Shown here piece after piece: positions 28,610-38,690 of a DNA stretch of 64,000 nucleotides; positions within the stretch are counted from its first letter, which is position 1, and every line of letters starts with the position of its first letter. The stretch is from Eulemur rufifrons (Eukaryota > Chordata > Mammalia > Primates > Lemuridae). The notes under the pieces are model-generated. The model was not told where the DNA came from and made no database searches. It saw only the letters and a program-made list of their open reading frames with translations. The stretch is from positions 28,606,738-28,670,737 of the forward strand of contig NC_090996.1 of assembly GCF_041146395.1 (NCBI RefSeq), read 5' to 3'. A program made the translations under genes and the position numbers.

Positions 28610-29373
28610 GTGCTGTGGTTCGAATGTCTGTCCCCTCCAAAACTCACGCTCAGACTTACTCCCCAACGTGGCCGTGTTGAGAGGTGAGGCCTTTAAGAGG
28701 CGATTCCCTCATGAATGGATTAATCCACTCCTGGACTAAAGGCTTCATGAATTAATGGGTTATCAGGGGAATGGGGCCAGGAGGAGCTTTGTGAGGAGAG
28801 GAAGAGAGACCTGAGCTAGCACACTCAGCCCCTTGCCATGTCGTGCCCTGTGCCACCTCGGCACTCTGCAGAGAGTCCCCATCAGCAAGAAGGCCCTCCC
28901 AGATGCAGCCCCTCGACCTTGGACTTCTTAGCCTCTATAGCTATAAGAAATAAATGAGGCCGGGCGCGGTGGCTCACGCCTGTAATCCTAGCACTCTGGG
29001 AGGCCGAGGCGGGTGGATTGCTCAAGGTCAGGAGTTCGAGACCAGCCTGAGCGAGACCCCGTCTCTACTAAAAATAGAAAGAAATTATATGGACAACTAA
29101 AAATCTATATAGAAAAAATTAGCCGGGCATAGTGGCGCATGCCTGTAGTCCCAGCTACTCGGGAGGCTGAGGCAGTAGGATCGCTTAAGCCGAGGAGTCT
29201 GAGGTTGCTGTGAGCTAAGCTGACGCCACGGCACTCACTCTAGCCTGGGCAACAAAGTGAGACTCTGTCTCAACAAAAAAAAAAAAAAGAAAAAAGAAAT
29301 AAATGACTTTTCTTTATAAATGACCCAGTTTCAGGCATTGTGCTAGAAGCGTCAGCAGATAGGCTAAGACAGC
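28610..29373 (+). mobile_element. MST-type MaLR LTR, split by an Alu
   Basis: Starts TGCTGTGGTTCGAATGTCTG, then GAGGCCTTTAAGAGGCGATT, ATGAATGGATTAATCCACTC, CAGCAAGAAGGCCCTCCCAG; after the Alu it ends TTTATAAATGACCCAGTTTC ... GGCTAAGACA. Solo LTR without coding sequence. Confidence 0.75.
28958..29293 (+). mobile_element. Strepsirrhine-type Alu, full length
   Basis: Dimeric Alu starting GGCCGGGCGCGGTGGCTCAC, with AAATTATATGGACAACTAA in the middle and GCTGACGCCACGGCACTCAC in the right arm, features of lemur Alu. A perfect 13-bp target duplication AAGAAATAAATGA is at 28945-28957 and 29294-29306. The youngest-looking Alu in the window. Confidence 0.95.
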
Positions 29374-29589
29374 ACGTCTCTGTCCTTTTTGCAGGTGGGA
29401 AGGTGAGGCCTGGGGAAATGTAGCTATTTGTGTGCGGAAGACCACATGCAAACACAGCCCGTGCACCTGACCTCCCCTCTGCGAGGTTTAAGCAGTGCCC
29501 TGCGTCCCCATCCTGGCCGTCCCGCCTGGACCAGGCCCTGGGCTCCCACTCTCCCCTTAGTGACCAGTTTAAATCCCTGACACCCTCCT

Positions 29590-29700
29590 GTGGGGCAACA
29601 TGGACAGGAAGGAAAATAAGGTTCAGAGAGCTACACTGAACTGCCTAGGTCACTCAGCCCTCAGGCAGAGCTTGGATTCATGCCCAGGTTTGTTTAGTCC
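29590..29700 (-). repeat. MIR fragment
   Basis: GGAAAATAAGGTTCAGAGAG, CTACACTGAACTGCCTAGGT, GAGCTTGGATTCATGCCC. Confidence 0.65.
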
Positions 29701-29924
29701 CAAAGTGCCTCCTCCTTCCTCCACATGAGGTGGCCCAGCCCTGGGAACACAGACCTGAGCTGGCAGTCTCTGTCCCACGTGCTAAGGAGGTGGAGGGCAC
29801 AGCAGGCACAGAAACCTGGACGCTGGAAGCAGGAGCGACTGTGGTGAGCCGATTGATGCTTCGCTCTCAGGGAACTGTCCTGTCCCCATCCCATACAGGC
29901 CTGAAGGAGCTGTCAATCACGGCA

Positions 29925-30295
29925 CCCTGGCCATAGGTAGGCATGGACCAGACCTGGCCAATCAGAGTTCCCCATGCCTCAGTTCAGGGTGGGCACATGA
30001 CATAAGCTGGACCAATCAGAGACTTTCCTGAGACTTTTCAGCTGAAACTAACAGGAACTCTTTCCTCTAAATTGGGGCCACTGTCAGCCCGTGTGCCCAG
30101 TGCATCAAGAGAATTGAAGAGAAAGAGGACAGGACAGAGTCCCGATGCAGCGTGTGAGCTCCTGCATCCAGCCGTGCCTGAAATCCACCTCTGGACTTCC
30201 TTGTTCCAGGCACCACATTTCCTGTTTTGTTTATGCTTGTCTGAGCTAGGTTTCTGTCACTTACAACCCAAAGAATCCTGCGTTATCAGTGTTGG
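29925..30295 (+). repeat. Ancient repeat remnant, family unsure
   Basis: Keeps motifs of an old mammalian repeat: CTGGACCAATCAGAGACTTT, GAAATCCACCTCTGGACTTC, GGTTTCTGTCACTTACAACC. I cannot name the family. Confidence 0.45.
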
Positions 30296-30504
30296 AAAAG
30301 CAGCAGGGGTCAGAGGTCAGGTTTGGCCCTAATGAAGGGCAAACAAGTAAAATGGGGCCACGTGTCTTAAGAAGAGGCGAAATAACCTTCTGGTGTGGAA
30401 GGGCCAAGATTACTTTGCCAGGAGCCGACCGCCCCTCACTGATGTTTGCTGTCAAGGAAAACTCAGAAGGCCCACTGGGATGCGGGGCTTCTACCCTTCG
30501 CACC

Positions 30505-30900
30505 TCCGGATTCATGGTTGCTTTTAATAACTTAGTATTTTTTAGGGAAGTTTTAGGTTTACATCAAAATGGAGTGGAAAGTACAGAGAGTTCCTGCATA
30601 CCCCTGCCCCACGTCCACAGCCCCCCCACTACCAACAGCCTCCAGCAGTCTGCATTATTTTTTAATTTCCACATTTTTTCAAAAAAATTTTAAAGAATCT
30701 GCCAATAATATTACTATTAACTACATTTATATATATATACATATATATATACACACACATATATATGTTTCCAGCCTGATTTCTACATACATATATTTTT
30801 TCTGTAGGAAATAAAGAAACACTATTCCTCGTGACCCATGTTGTAATTCACTTTTTTCCACGTAGCATTGCGTGAGCGTCCTTCTAGGTCGTTGACTGAC
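30505..30900 (+). mobile_element. L1 fragment with AT-rich insert
   Basis: AGGGAAGTTTTAGGTTTACA, TCAAAATGGAGTGGAAAGTA, CAGAGAGTTCCTGCATACCC; a TATATATA/CACACA tract at 30726-30768; then TTGTAATTCACTTTTTTCCA. Confidence 0.6.
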
Positions 30901-30904
30901 AAGG

Positions 30905-31075
30905 TAGGAGTTATCATCCCCATCTGCTCAGTGAGGAAGCCGAGGCCCGGCAGGACAGGAAAGGGACCCGGTGGTTGTCTTGTATGTGCTTTGTTTCAGC
31001 AAAAGCTCTTAACCATCCACGAGGTTTTATTCCATTTTCACGGACAGGAAAACTGAGGCTCAGAGGGGGTATGTC
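30905..31075 (-). repeat. MIR pieces
   Basis: GAGTTATCATCCCCATCTGC with GAAGCCGAGGCCCGG, and a second core GACAGGAAAACTGAGGCTCA at 31044. Confidence 0.55.
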
Positions 31076-31282
31076 ACTCTGGTTGGGGGCCCAAAGTCCC
31101 TGGGCTGGGTCGGGGGGGCCTCACCTGTGAAATTAGGCATGCCAGGGGCTCTGTGGGGAGAGGAGGGAGGCTGAACCCCCTGGGGAGCCCACGTGGTGGC
31201 ACAGCGCTCCTGTCCCCGCGGCACAGCCTGGCCTCACTCCTGCCTCTGCCAAGGCGCTCGCTGCCCCAGGGACATGCAGCTG

Positions 31283-31599
31283 CTCACACACTACCTGCCA
31301 CCTGAGTTGTATTTCACTCACGCTCGTTTTGAGCCCTGGGCCTTGTGAACCATACAAAGACTCAATTCTCCGAAACAACTTCAGTAAGTATGTTGTGAGT
31401 CACATACAACTCAAGTGGCATGCGGTGTAAAAACTGATTCTAGCACTGCATGGGTTGCATATAACTCACGCACAGAAAACAATAACAAATAACAAATAGA
31501 AAGGATCATTTTGTTTTTGAAGTTTTTACTCTATTTTCATATTAAAACACCGTGGGCCCAGGAAAAGTTTTTTTCCTAGCGTGGCAGTCAGTGTGTTAG
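31283..31599 (+). mobile_element. piggyBac-type MITE, copy 2
   Basis: About 315 bp homologous to 23926-24209 along its length (GAGTTGTATTTCACTCACGC, CATATAACTCACGCACAGAA, AAACACCGTGGGCCCAGGAA). Ends CACACTACCTGCCA and, reading in from the right, CACACTGACTGCCA. The TTAA targets have decayed to CTCA and TTAG. No transposase. Confidence 0.8.
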
Positions 31600-31634
31600 C
31601 TTTCCAGGAACCATCCGGTGCAGAAACGCTTCGT

Positions 31635-31845
31635 GCCTCTGGCTCGAGTAGCTGCTTTGTGCCAGGCACCGCTGGGAGCTCCGTGTCACAGTCTCAGTAA
31701 TCCTTCTCACGACCCTGCAGGGCTAGGACTGTTACTGCCCCCATTTCTCAGATGAGAAAACGGAGGCCCAGAGAGGTGAATGACTGGCTCAGGGTCACAC
31801 AGCTAACATGTGGCGAAGCCCAAATCAGCCTTCAGTGAGGCTAAT
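31635..31845 (-). repeat. MIR SINE
   Basis: CTGCTTTGTGCCAGGCACCG, CCCCCATTTCTCAGATGAGA, GGAGGCCCAGAGAGGTGAAT, GGTCACACAGCTAACATGTG. Confidence 0.85.
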
Positions 31846-32107
31846 TTCAGGGACGAAAGCATCAGTATCCAGGCTGAGTCTCTGACTTTGTAAATTGCTA
31901 ACGGCACGTGCACGCACGCACACGCGTGTCAGCTGGCCGGGCAGTCTTGGGTGATGCGCCACAGGGCTCTGGCCTCAGCTACGGCCTTCGGTCTTCCCGG
32001 ATTCCTTCGTAAGAAGCCGGACAACCTGCTATTGCGAGGACGGTGAACCTGTGGGCAAGAGTGTCAAGATCCCAGATGAAGCCCGGACTCAGACATCGAG
32101 TGGGAGC

Positions 32108-32474
32108 ACAGCACCCCTCGGGGGACCCAGCAAGCATCTCATACCCGGTCTGAACCTTCCCTGGGATCTTAGGCCCGAGCTAGAGTGGCCCAGACCAGGG
32201 GCTCAGGGAGAGAGGCTTTGAGGGCCGGATTCAACCTTGAGCTCAGATGTGAAGGACACTGTCCTCCCCGGGGCTGGTCCTGCTGCTCAGGGCTCCCTCC
32301 TGTCACCTGCTTCCTCTCCAGAAAGGCCTTTGTCCACCTGGGTGTGCCCTGGTCCTGCTCCAAGCCTCTGGGGCTCTCCCAGTGACACGCCTCCAGCAGA
32401 CGACCCGGGAGACTTTGCAGAGGTGCCAACAGGAAGGGCCCTTGGGGTCTGGCCCTGTGTCAGGCCTCACCTGC
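32108..32474 (+). repeat. Direct duplication, copy A
   Basis: About 367 bp highly similar to 36613-36965 in the same orientation, with an identical block of 110 bp (32259-32368). Contains an L2-like part (GTCACCTGCTTCCTCTCCAG). See copy B. Confidence 0.93.
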
Positions 32475-32528
32475 CACATCCAGAAAAATTTGTTATTTTA
32501 AGACATTAATGTAATGTCCTACATTTGA

Positions 32529-32544
32529 GTTAAAAAAAAAAAAA
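32529..32544. repeat. A-rich run
   Basis: Run of about 15 A after GAGTT; possibly the tail of an unrecognised retroposon. Confidence 0.7.
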
Positions 32545-32949
32545 AATCAATTGCCCCAATGCAGGCTGACTTCTGACCTTAATGCTGCAGAAGGCTAGAA
32601 GCTCAAGATGAAGTGTGAGCGCGGCGCGGCCGCACACGCCAACCCAGGAGCAGGGCCTTCCCAGCAGGCATGCGCAGAGGGAGGAGTGACCCAGAAGGAG
32701 GCAGCGCTGGCTGCCGTCCTTTGTGCACGCGAATGCCGAACCCTAGCACCCTGCCTGAGCACGCTGTGCTCGTGGGCGACTGACTATTGATGACCGAGTG
32801 AAGAATGCTCGGCCTGTCCTGGGTGTGTGGTGCACACTCAGCAAATGCAGGGCTGGGACGGGGAGGGCGGGTGAAAGAACTAGTGATGCTTAGTGCCATT
32901 AGTAGCATTGGTGACATGGTACTAGACAGGAGATATAAAATATGTATTA

Positions 32950-33110
32950 TAATATAACATAAGGGCCACTGTTTATCGAGCACTTATTATATGCAAGCAC
33001 TGTGCTAAGAACATCACAGGATCTCATTTAATTCTTCAAACAATCTTCCAGGTAGATCATGTCAGGCTGACTCGTATGCAATTGCTGACTTTGTAGGTCA
33101 AAAACAAGAA
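32950..33110 (-). repeat. MIR SINE, first part
   Basis: CCACTGTTTATCGAGCACTT, GCAAGCACTGTGCTAAGAAC, ATCTCATTTAATTCTTCAAA. Continues after an Alu piece at about 33220-33330 (CTAGATGAGGAAACGGAGGC). Confidence 0.8.
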
Positions 33111-33114
33111 GTAG

Positions 33115-33215
33115 TCTGAGCAACTCGGGAGGCTGAGGTGGGAAGATCCTTTGAGCCCAGGAGTTCAAGTCCAGCCTGGGCAACATAGTGAGACCCCGTC
33201 TCTTAAAAAAACAAA
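33115..33215 (+). mobile_element. Alu fragment
   Basis: ACTCGGGAGGCTGAGGTGGG, GAGCCCAGGAGTTCAAGTCC, GGGCAACATAGTGAGACCCC and a short A tail, inserted into the MIR. Confidence 0.85.
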
Positions 33216-33219
33216 CACG

Positions 33220-33330
33220 CAGACCAAGAGTATTAGCAACTTCATATGGTTCAATCTAATATCATCTTTATTTTCTAGATGAGGAAACGGAGGCCCAGGG
33301 AGACCACATGCCTGAGGGCCTTTCCTTCCA
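33220..33330 (-). repeat. MIR SINE, second part
   Basis: ATCATCTTTATTTTCTAGAT followed by GAGGAAACGGAGGCCCAGGG, the continuation of the MIR broken by the Alu piece. Confidence 0.75.
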
Positions 33331-33759
33331 AAAAGCAGGCTAAGGAAACCCTACTGTCAGGGCCTGGAGGGATTCAGGTTTTGTCTTTGGTTCCTCCTCA
33401 CTCACCACCTCACTCTGTCTACGCACGCGCCCACCGCCCCGCCCCGTTGCCGCTGGGTCTATATTTACAACTGGGTTTTCTGTGAACTGGGGAATAGAGG
33501 AAGTGACTTATTCCAGAGTCATCACAGCCACCCAGAGATGATGGCATCCAAGAATCTGGGTTTCTGAACCACCCCTCCTCCGCCAAGTGGGATTTTTCCC
33601 CCATCTGGATTTCCAGGGCCCAGCTAGACAGAAACAGAAACCATATGCCTGCCCAAGTGGCCCCTGTCTGGCAGGCCAGTTGAATGGGGTGGGAGATTTG
33701 TGTCCGTTTCTCTGAGAGTAACACTGAGGCACATCTGTGCCGAGCCTGGTTGCCAATTG

Positions 33760-34320
33760 CCCTGAATGGCTTGTTCACGGGCAGAGAGGAGAGGGGGTAG
33801 GTTTCTGGGAACCCAGGGGACCCAGCCTGGTCCAGTGTGGGCTGAGCATCCCGGAGGCCGGAGGAAGAAACTTCTGGACCAGCCCCTGCCCTGCGCTCCT
33901 GGGGATGCTGTTGGACTGGCAGCCGAGCCGCGCTGCGGGGTGCTGGGCTGGAGGGCAGAGCACTTCCAGGTAGTCAGACTGAGATAGCCCAGGCAGCGGG
34001 GGAGGACGGGGGCAGCCTGGTCCCCACTGAGCACAGCCTGCCCACCCGCCAGGCACAGCCGGTCTTCGGGGAAGTCGCCGAGTCGGAGTTCCAGGAAGCG
34101 ATAACGCTTGTTGAAACCTCTTTCTTGTGGCCTGGTCTCGTCACATGGCTCGATGAGGACCAACATCAGGCAGGGCCACAGGTCTCGGCTGGCTCGCACC
34201 CCGGCAGCTGCTGCCACCCCCGGCTCCCCTCCGGAGGTTGAAGAGGGAGGCGGGGGTTGGGCAGGAAGGTGGACATTTGCGGCTCCCCCATCCCTGGCGC
34301 CCGGCGTGGGCTGAGAGCAG
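33760..34320 (-). other. Minus-strand open region with coding-like segment
   Basis: An open minus-strand frame of 277 codons covers 33624-34457. Its middle (about 34050-34165) reads as non-repetitive protein (e.g. FNKRYRFLELRLGDFPEDR) with no low-complexity bias, unlike the flanks, which are Pro/Ala/Gly-rich. No domain, promoter or sure splice sites; a possible donor CGG/GTGGGC follows the segment. Not recognised; may well be chance. Confidence 0.2.
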
Positions 34321-34519
34321 ACAGGTCCCTGCCGGCTCTTCTCACCTCTGCGACAGCCCCTGGAAGCTGGCTCAGCCCCAGGTGCCCCATGCGGCCAGGG
34401 AGCCCGAGGCCACAGGGTGGCTGTGGAAGCAAAGAGCTTCCTGCTGCCCCAGCACACAGGAGCTGAGGGACTGGAGACCCTCGCTCCTTTCCTGTGAAGT
34501 CAGGCCATGTGTCTCGCGC

Positions 34520-34745
34520 CGTCTAGGGCAGGATTTTCCACCTGGGCATTCCTGACACTCAGGGCTGGGTAATCCTTTACTGGGGGGGCCGTCCTGGGTA
34601 TTGTAGGACGTAAGCAGCATCCCCGGCCTCCACCCACCAGATGCTGGCAGCGCCCATCCCACTCCCCATCTGTGACTCCAAACACGTGTCCAGACATGGC
34701 CAATAGTTCCCTTGGTGGGGGCCGGGGGAGGCAAAACCCTGACTG
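34520..34745 (-). mobile_element. hAT-Charlie MITE (MER20/MER5 type)
   Basis: GGCCGTCCTGGGTATTGTAG, GACGTAAGCAGCATCCCCGG, CCTCCACCCACCAGATGCTG, CCAGACATGGCCAATAGTTC, ending ACCCTGACTGAGAATCA. Clear ancient DNA transposon in reverse. Confidence 0.8.
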
Positions 34746-34749
34746 AGAA

Positions 34750-34790
34750 TCAGTGCCTGGTGCACAGTAGGTGCTCAGTAATTAGCAGGG
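34750..34790 (+). repeat. L2/MIR 3' tip
   Basis: GTGCCTGGTGCACAGTAGGT followed by GCTCAGTAATTAG. Confidence 0.5.
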
Positions 34791-34874
34791 CTTCAGCGTT
34801 CAAGGCCGAGCATGGCCAGTTCATCTTTATGCCCCACGACCTGGCATCACGCCGTCAGCACCATCTAAATAGCA

Positions 34875-35165
34875 ACTGTGGCTGGGGGTGGCGTCTGTTA
34901 TGCCAGCACTTTGGGAGGTCAAGCTGGGAGGATGGCTTGAGGCCAGGAGTTCAAAACCAGCCCAGGCACTATAGCAAGACCCTGACTCTAAAAAAAAATT
35001 TAAAAATTAGCTGGGCTTATGTTGGTGCGTGCCTGTAGTCCCAGCTACTTGGGAGGCTGAGGCAGGGGGATGGCTTGAGCCCAGGAGTGCAGTGAGCTAT
35101 GATCAGCTACTGTACTATAGCCTGGGTGACAGAGTGAGTCCCCGTCTCTAACAAACAGATAAATA
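34875..35165 (+). mobile_element. Alu SINE, old
   Basis: Dimeric Alu: ATGCCAGCACTTTGGGAGGT, GAGGCCAGGAGTTCAAAACC, TGTAGTCCCAGCTACTTGGG, TATAGCCTGGGTGACAGAGT. Much diverged, without the strepsirrhine insert. Confidence 0.9.
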
Positions 35166-35829
35166 GAAACTGGGCTGGAGGCTTAGAACTTGAGGACAAA
35201 GCAGCGCATTGAAGGTGGGTCAGTCCCGAAATAAGGGGTGAAGGGAAAGACCACGTGCTCGTCAGTGAGACACCCCAGCCCGCTGCTTGTTCCCCAGGAA
35301 GCTGCCAGCCCGCGGTCCCTGCAGGTGTGAGAGGGCTACTCGGGAAGAGACACTTCAGATGCTGGCCTTGGGATCCGACAACGACAGCCAGATCCTGCCC
35401 AGTCATGTGGACGAGGCTCCCCTGTCCTGCCCGCAAGGACCCGCTCTGCAGTGTGAACCCGCAGCACAGAGTCACCGAGCACTCAGGGAAAGCGTGTCGT
35501 CTGAAAGCCAGAGACCACAATCAACAGAGGAAAAAAAACTGCCAGGGCAGGGAGCAGGAACAACCTTCAAGAAAACAAAGAATCCTTAGAGAGATACGAC
35601 ATGTTGCATCCATAACACGAGAACACGACGCGATGAAAAGAAACGTTCTGAGAGCAAAAAAGAACTAGACAGACGACAGCAGAAATAAACACGTCAACGT
35701 GAGTACTGGAAGAGCAGGTCGAGACTTTCTCGGGCTGGTGCCAGAAGAGGAAGGCAGAGATTTGAAGCAGAGGAAGGACTCGCTGCGCCACGGCTGTACC
35801 GAACGTGGAAGGAGTCACATGTCAAGACG
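35166..35829. other. Unassigned AT/purine-rich spacer
   Basis: No gene supported. The later part (35540-35700: AAGAATCCTTAGAGAGATAC, GTTCTGAGAGCAAAAAAGAA) reads like an eroded L1 or other retroelement. Confidence 0.4.
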
Positions 35830-36147
35830 TGTAGTGGCCACTAGAACAGACAGACGCTCTCAGCTGACGTCCAGCTGACGTCCAACCCAACCTCGGGCCT
35901 ACAACCATAGGAACTGAATTTTGCCAAAATCAAGAATGAACTTGGAAATGGATTTCCCCCCAGAGCCACCAGTTGGGAACTGCGGCCCCAGCTGATCTCG
36001 TGGCTGCAGCCCGGCGAGACCCTGGGCAGAGAACCCAGCACGTGGTAGCAGACCTCTGACCCACAAAAACCGTGAGAGAATGCGGGTGTTGTTTTAAGCC
36101 GCTGAATTTGTGGTCAGTTGTCACACAGCAAGAGAAAACTAATATAG
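35830..36147 (+). mobile_element. MLT1-type LTR 3' part
   Basis: AATGAACTTGGAAATGGATT, GATCTCGTGGCTGCAGCCCG, TTGTTTTAAGCCGCTGAATT, TGTGGTCAGTTGTCACACAG, ending AGAGAAAACTAATATA, the usual MaLR LTR end. Confidence 0.7.
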
Positions 36148-36149
36148 CA

Positions 36150-36465
36150 GCTTCAAACAATGAACACTGATCATCCCACACGGTTTCCGTGGGTTGGGAA
36201 TCTGGGAGTGACACGGTTGCAGCCAAGATGTCAGCCGGGGCTGCCGTCATCTGACGGGTCGACTGGGCCTGGGGAACCCGCGTCCACGCCGGCTCACTCA
36301 CGTGGCTGTTGGCTGGAGGTCTCGGCTCCCCGCCGTGAGGCCTCTCCACACTGCTGCTTGTGTGTCCTCACAACATGGCGGCTGGCTTCCCCAGAGCACC
36401 TGAACCGAGAGGGACAGGCAGAAGCCACATGTCTTGTTATGACCTGGTGTTGGGAGTCATGCTAT
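36150..36465. mobile_element. Old LTR-like remnant
   Basis: GTTTCCGTGGGTTGGGAATC, TCAGCCGGGGCTGCCGTCAT, CACTCACGTGGCTGTTGGCT, ACAACATGGCGGCTGGCTTC: order typical of an ancient LTR repeat also seen at 42995-43225 and 55738-56060. Confidence 0.55.
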
Positions 36466-36494
36466 TATCATCATCCTCATCCACCGCGACATAT

Positions 36495-36575
36495 TCCTTC
36501 TCAGCCAAGTGACCTTGGGAAGGTCCCTTCACCTCTGAGCCTCCTCTCCATGTGTGAAGTGGGGAGATGCAGTCC
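36495..36575 (+). repeat. MIR fragment
   Basis: CAAGTGACCTTGGGAAGGTC, TTCACCTCTGAGCCTCC, GTGTGAAGTGGGGAGATGC. Confidence 0.75.
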
Positions 36576-36612
36576 ACCGGAAGGATCAGAAGAGAGCTGG
36601 AAGGAAATAGAA

Positions 36613-36965
36613 ACAGCACTCCTCGGGGGACCCAGCAAGCGTCTAATACGCGGGTCTGAATCTTCCCCGGGATCTTAGACCCGAGCAAGGGTGGCCCAGA
36701 GCAGGGGCTCAGGGAGACAGAGTTTGTGGGCTGGATTCAACCTGGAGCTGACGCTGTCCTCCCCGGGGCTGGTCCTGCTGCTCAGGGCTCCCTCCTGTCA
36801 CCTGCTTCCTCTCCAGAAAGGCCTTTGTCCACCTGGGTGTGCCCTGGTCCTGCTCCAAGCCTCCGGGGCTCTCCCAGTGACACGCCTCCACAGACAACCC
36901 GGGACACTGCAGAGGTGCCAACAGGAAGGGCCCTTGGGGTCTGGCCCTGCGCAGGCCGCACCTGG
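36613..36965 (+). repeat. Direct duplication, copy B
   Basis: About 353 bp matching copy A (32108-32474), including the identical block 36754-36863; small indels elsewhere. Flanks differ and hold no target duplication or poly(A), so a local duplication rather than a retroposon. Confidence 0.93.
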
Positions 36966-37164
36966 CAGGTCTGGGAGCAGAGACCTTAAAGGAGCTGGAG
37001 GCCGATCAGAGGCAGGTGCCACGGAGAGTCCTGGCCCCACAGTGCAAGGCCTGGGACGCGCCAGCTCCACGTCGTCCTACCGTGGCTCTTTCCGGTGTGC
37101 AACTAGAACGAGTCCCCTTCCCTGAGCTCACGCGTCCCAGCAGAAACCGGGAATAGCAGCTCAT

Positions 37165-37315
37165 CGGGACATCTGTTTGTCCATTCCCTCAACACCTACT
37201 GAGTGCCAGGCACTCTTCCTGGCAGCAAACAAAACAGACCAAGTTCCCTGCCCGCGAGGGGCTTACACACTAGCGGGGAGAGACAGAGACCATAACCAAC
37301 AAGCGTGTTAAATAG
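37165..37315 (-). repeat. L2 3' end
   Basis: TCAACACCTACTGAGTGCCA, GGCAGCAAACAAAACAGACC, AAGTTCCCTGCCCGCGAGGG, GCTTACACACTAGCGGGGAG. Confidence 0.85.
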
Positions 37316-37339
37316 CTCCCCCCGGCTCCCTCTGGCCCA

Positions 37340-37440
37340 GCCTGTGTCACTCTGCATTGTGACTATCTCATTTCCAATGTGGAAACTGAGGCCCAGAGAG
37401 GGGAAGTGACTTGCCCAAGGTCACCCAGCCCAGGGCTGTC
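37340..37440 (-). repeat. MIR fragment
   Basis: ATGTGGAAACTGAGGCCCAG, AGAGGGGAAGTGACTTGCCC, AAGGTCACCCAGCCC. Confidence 0.85.
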
Positions 37441-37619
37441 TTGGCTGCTCTCTCTGCAGCTTTTGAGTGGGAGTCTGAATGCGGCAGTTCAACTCGGGGA
37501 TAGGGGACCTGCGTCCCTACTGTGTGCTGAGTCCTGAGCAAGGATGGGATTCCTAGTGGGTCCCCGGGAGCCACCCACTCTCCCTGGCAGCCCAGCAGGG
37601 TGGGCACGAGCAGAAGACA

Positions 37620-37700
37620 CGAGACTCGGAGGGAAGAGGCAGCCCAGGTCACGTGGCCAGGAAGGGCAGGGAGATTTGAACCCAGACCCCACCATGGCAG
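37620..37700 (-). repeat. MIR fragment
   Basis: GCAGCCCAGGTCACGTGGCC and GGAGATTTGAACCCAGACCC. Confidence 0.55.
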
Positions 37701-38270
37701 CATCCGGCCTCCTCCCCGGCTTTTGGGGGGAGCCAGGCCGGCCTGGGGAGACAGGCAGGGAGCAGGGAGCTGGGCTGGTGAGGGGAGTCTCAGTCTAGGG
37801 GTGAGGGGGTGGCGGGGAACCACCGAGGCAGGAAGAGGCAGAGCAGAAAGTGAAAGGGGACAGAGGCTGAGAATAGCTGCGGGTGACAGAGCTGGGGACT
37901 GCAGACGCTGCCAGAAAGAGAAACCTGGTGGCCCCACAGAAGAGCGGCGCCCACCCCCAGGGAGGCGGTCCCTGGCTGGGGAGCTGGCGGGGGCTCTGGC
38001 CGGGTCCCGCTCACCCGGCAGCCCCCACCTGGCTTGGCGGCTGGGTGGACGCCCCAAACTGTGGGAATGGAATTGGGGTGAAGGGTGGTCTGGGGGCAGA
38101 GGGGGTCTCACTTCTGACTTTACGTGGACCTCGGTAATCACAGGGATCTGCTCTGAGAGCTTAGGGGACCTGGGATCCGGGACCCCCAGACCCGTTAAAC
38201 AAAGCAGCCTGTGCCACGAAGAGAAGCCCGGTGGTTAACATCTGTCTTCGCTGTCACTGTCGCCAGCGCC
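37701..38270. other. Unassigned GC-rich spacer
   Basis: No gene or repeat recognised; open frames in several frames reflect high GC. Confidence 0.4.
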
Positions 38271-38274
38271 AGCT

Positions 38275-38520
38275 CCTTGCAGTGGTTACACACCCAGGCT
38301 CTGGAGCCGGGCGGGTGGCTGGGGTTCAATCCGGGCTCTGCTGCTCGCTGGCTGTGTGACCTTGGGCAAGTCACTTCACCTCTCTGGGCCTCTGTTTGTG
38401 AATAATATCTCCTACTTCATGGGGGTGTCCTCAGGAGTAACTGAATGAGTATGGGTGAAGCACACGGAATGACTCAGAGAAAGTGCTCAATAAACAGCTT
38501 GGCTTTTATTAATTAGCCAC
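38275..38520 (+). repeat. MIR SINE, full length
   Basis: AGGCTCTGGAGCCGGGCGGG, GGGGTTCAATCCGGGCTCTG, TGTGTGACCTTGGGCAAGTC, ACTTCACCTCTCTGGGCCTC, AAAGTGCTCAATAAACAGC. One of the best-kept MIRs here. Confidence 0.92.
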
Positions 38521-38543
38521 CATCTACACACACTGTATAGTCA

Positions 38544-38544
<1 letters not shown>

Positions 38545-38577
<33 letters not shown>
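38545..38577 (+). repeat. (AC)n microsatellite
   Basis: About 16 uninterrupted CA units. Confidence 0.97.
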
Positions 38578-38578
<1 letters not shown>

Positions 38579-38599
38579 GAAAGTCCCCCTGGGATGTAA

Positions 38600-38690
38600 G
38601 CGGGGACACTTTTTGTTCACTAATGTGTCTCCAGGGCCTAGAGCAGTACCTGGCATCCAGCAGGTGCTCAATCAATGATTGTAGAACGGA
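38600..38690 (+). repeat. L2 3' tip
   Basis: TGTGTCTCCAGGGCCTAGAG, CAGTACCTGGCATCCAGCAG, GTGCTCAATCAATGATTG. Confidence 0.8.
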
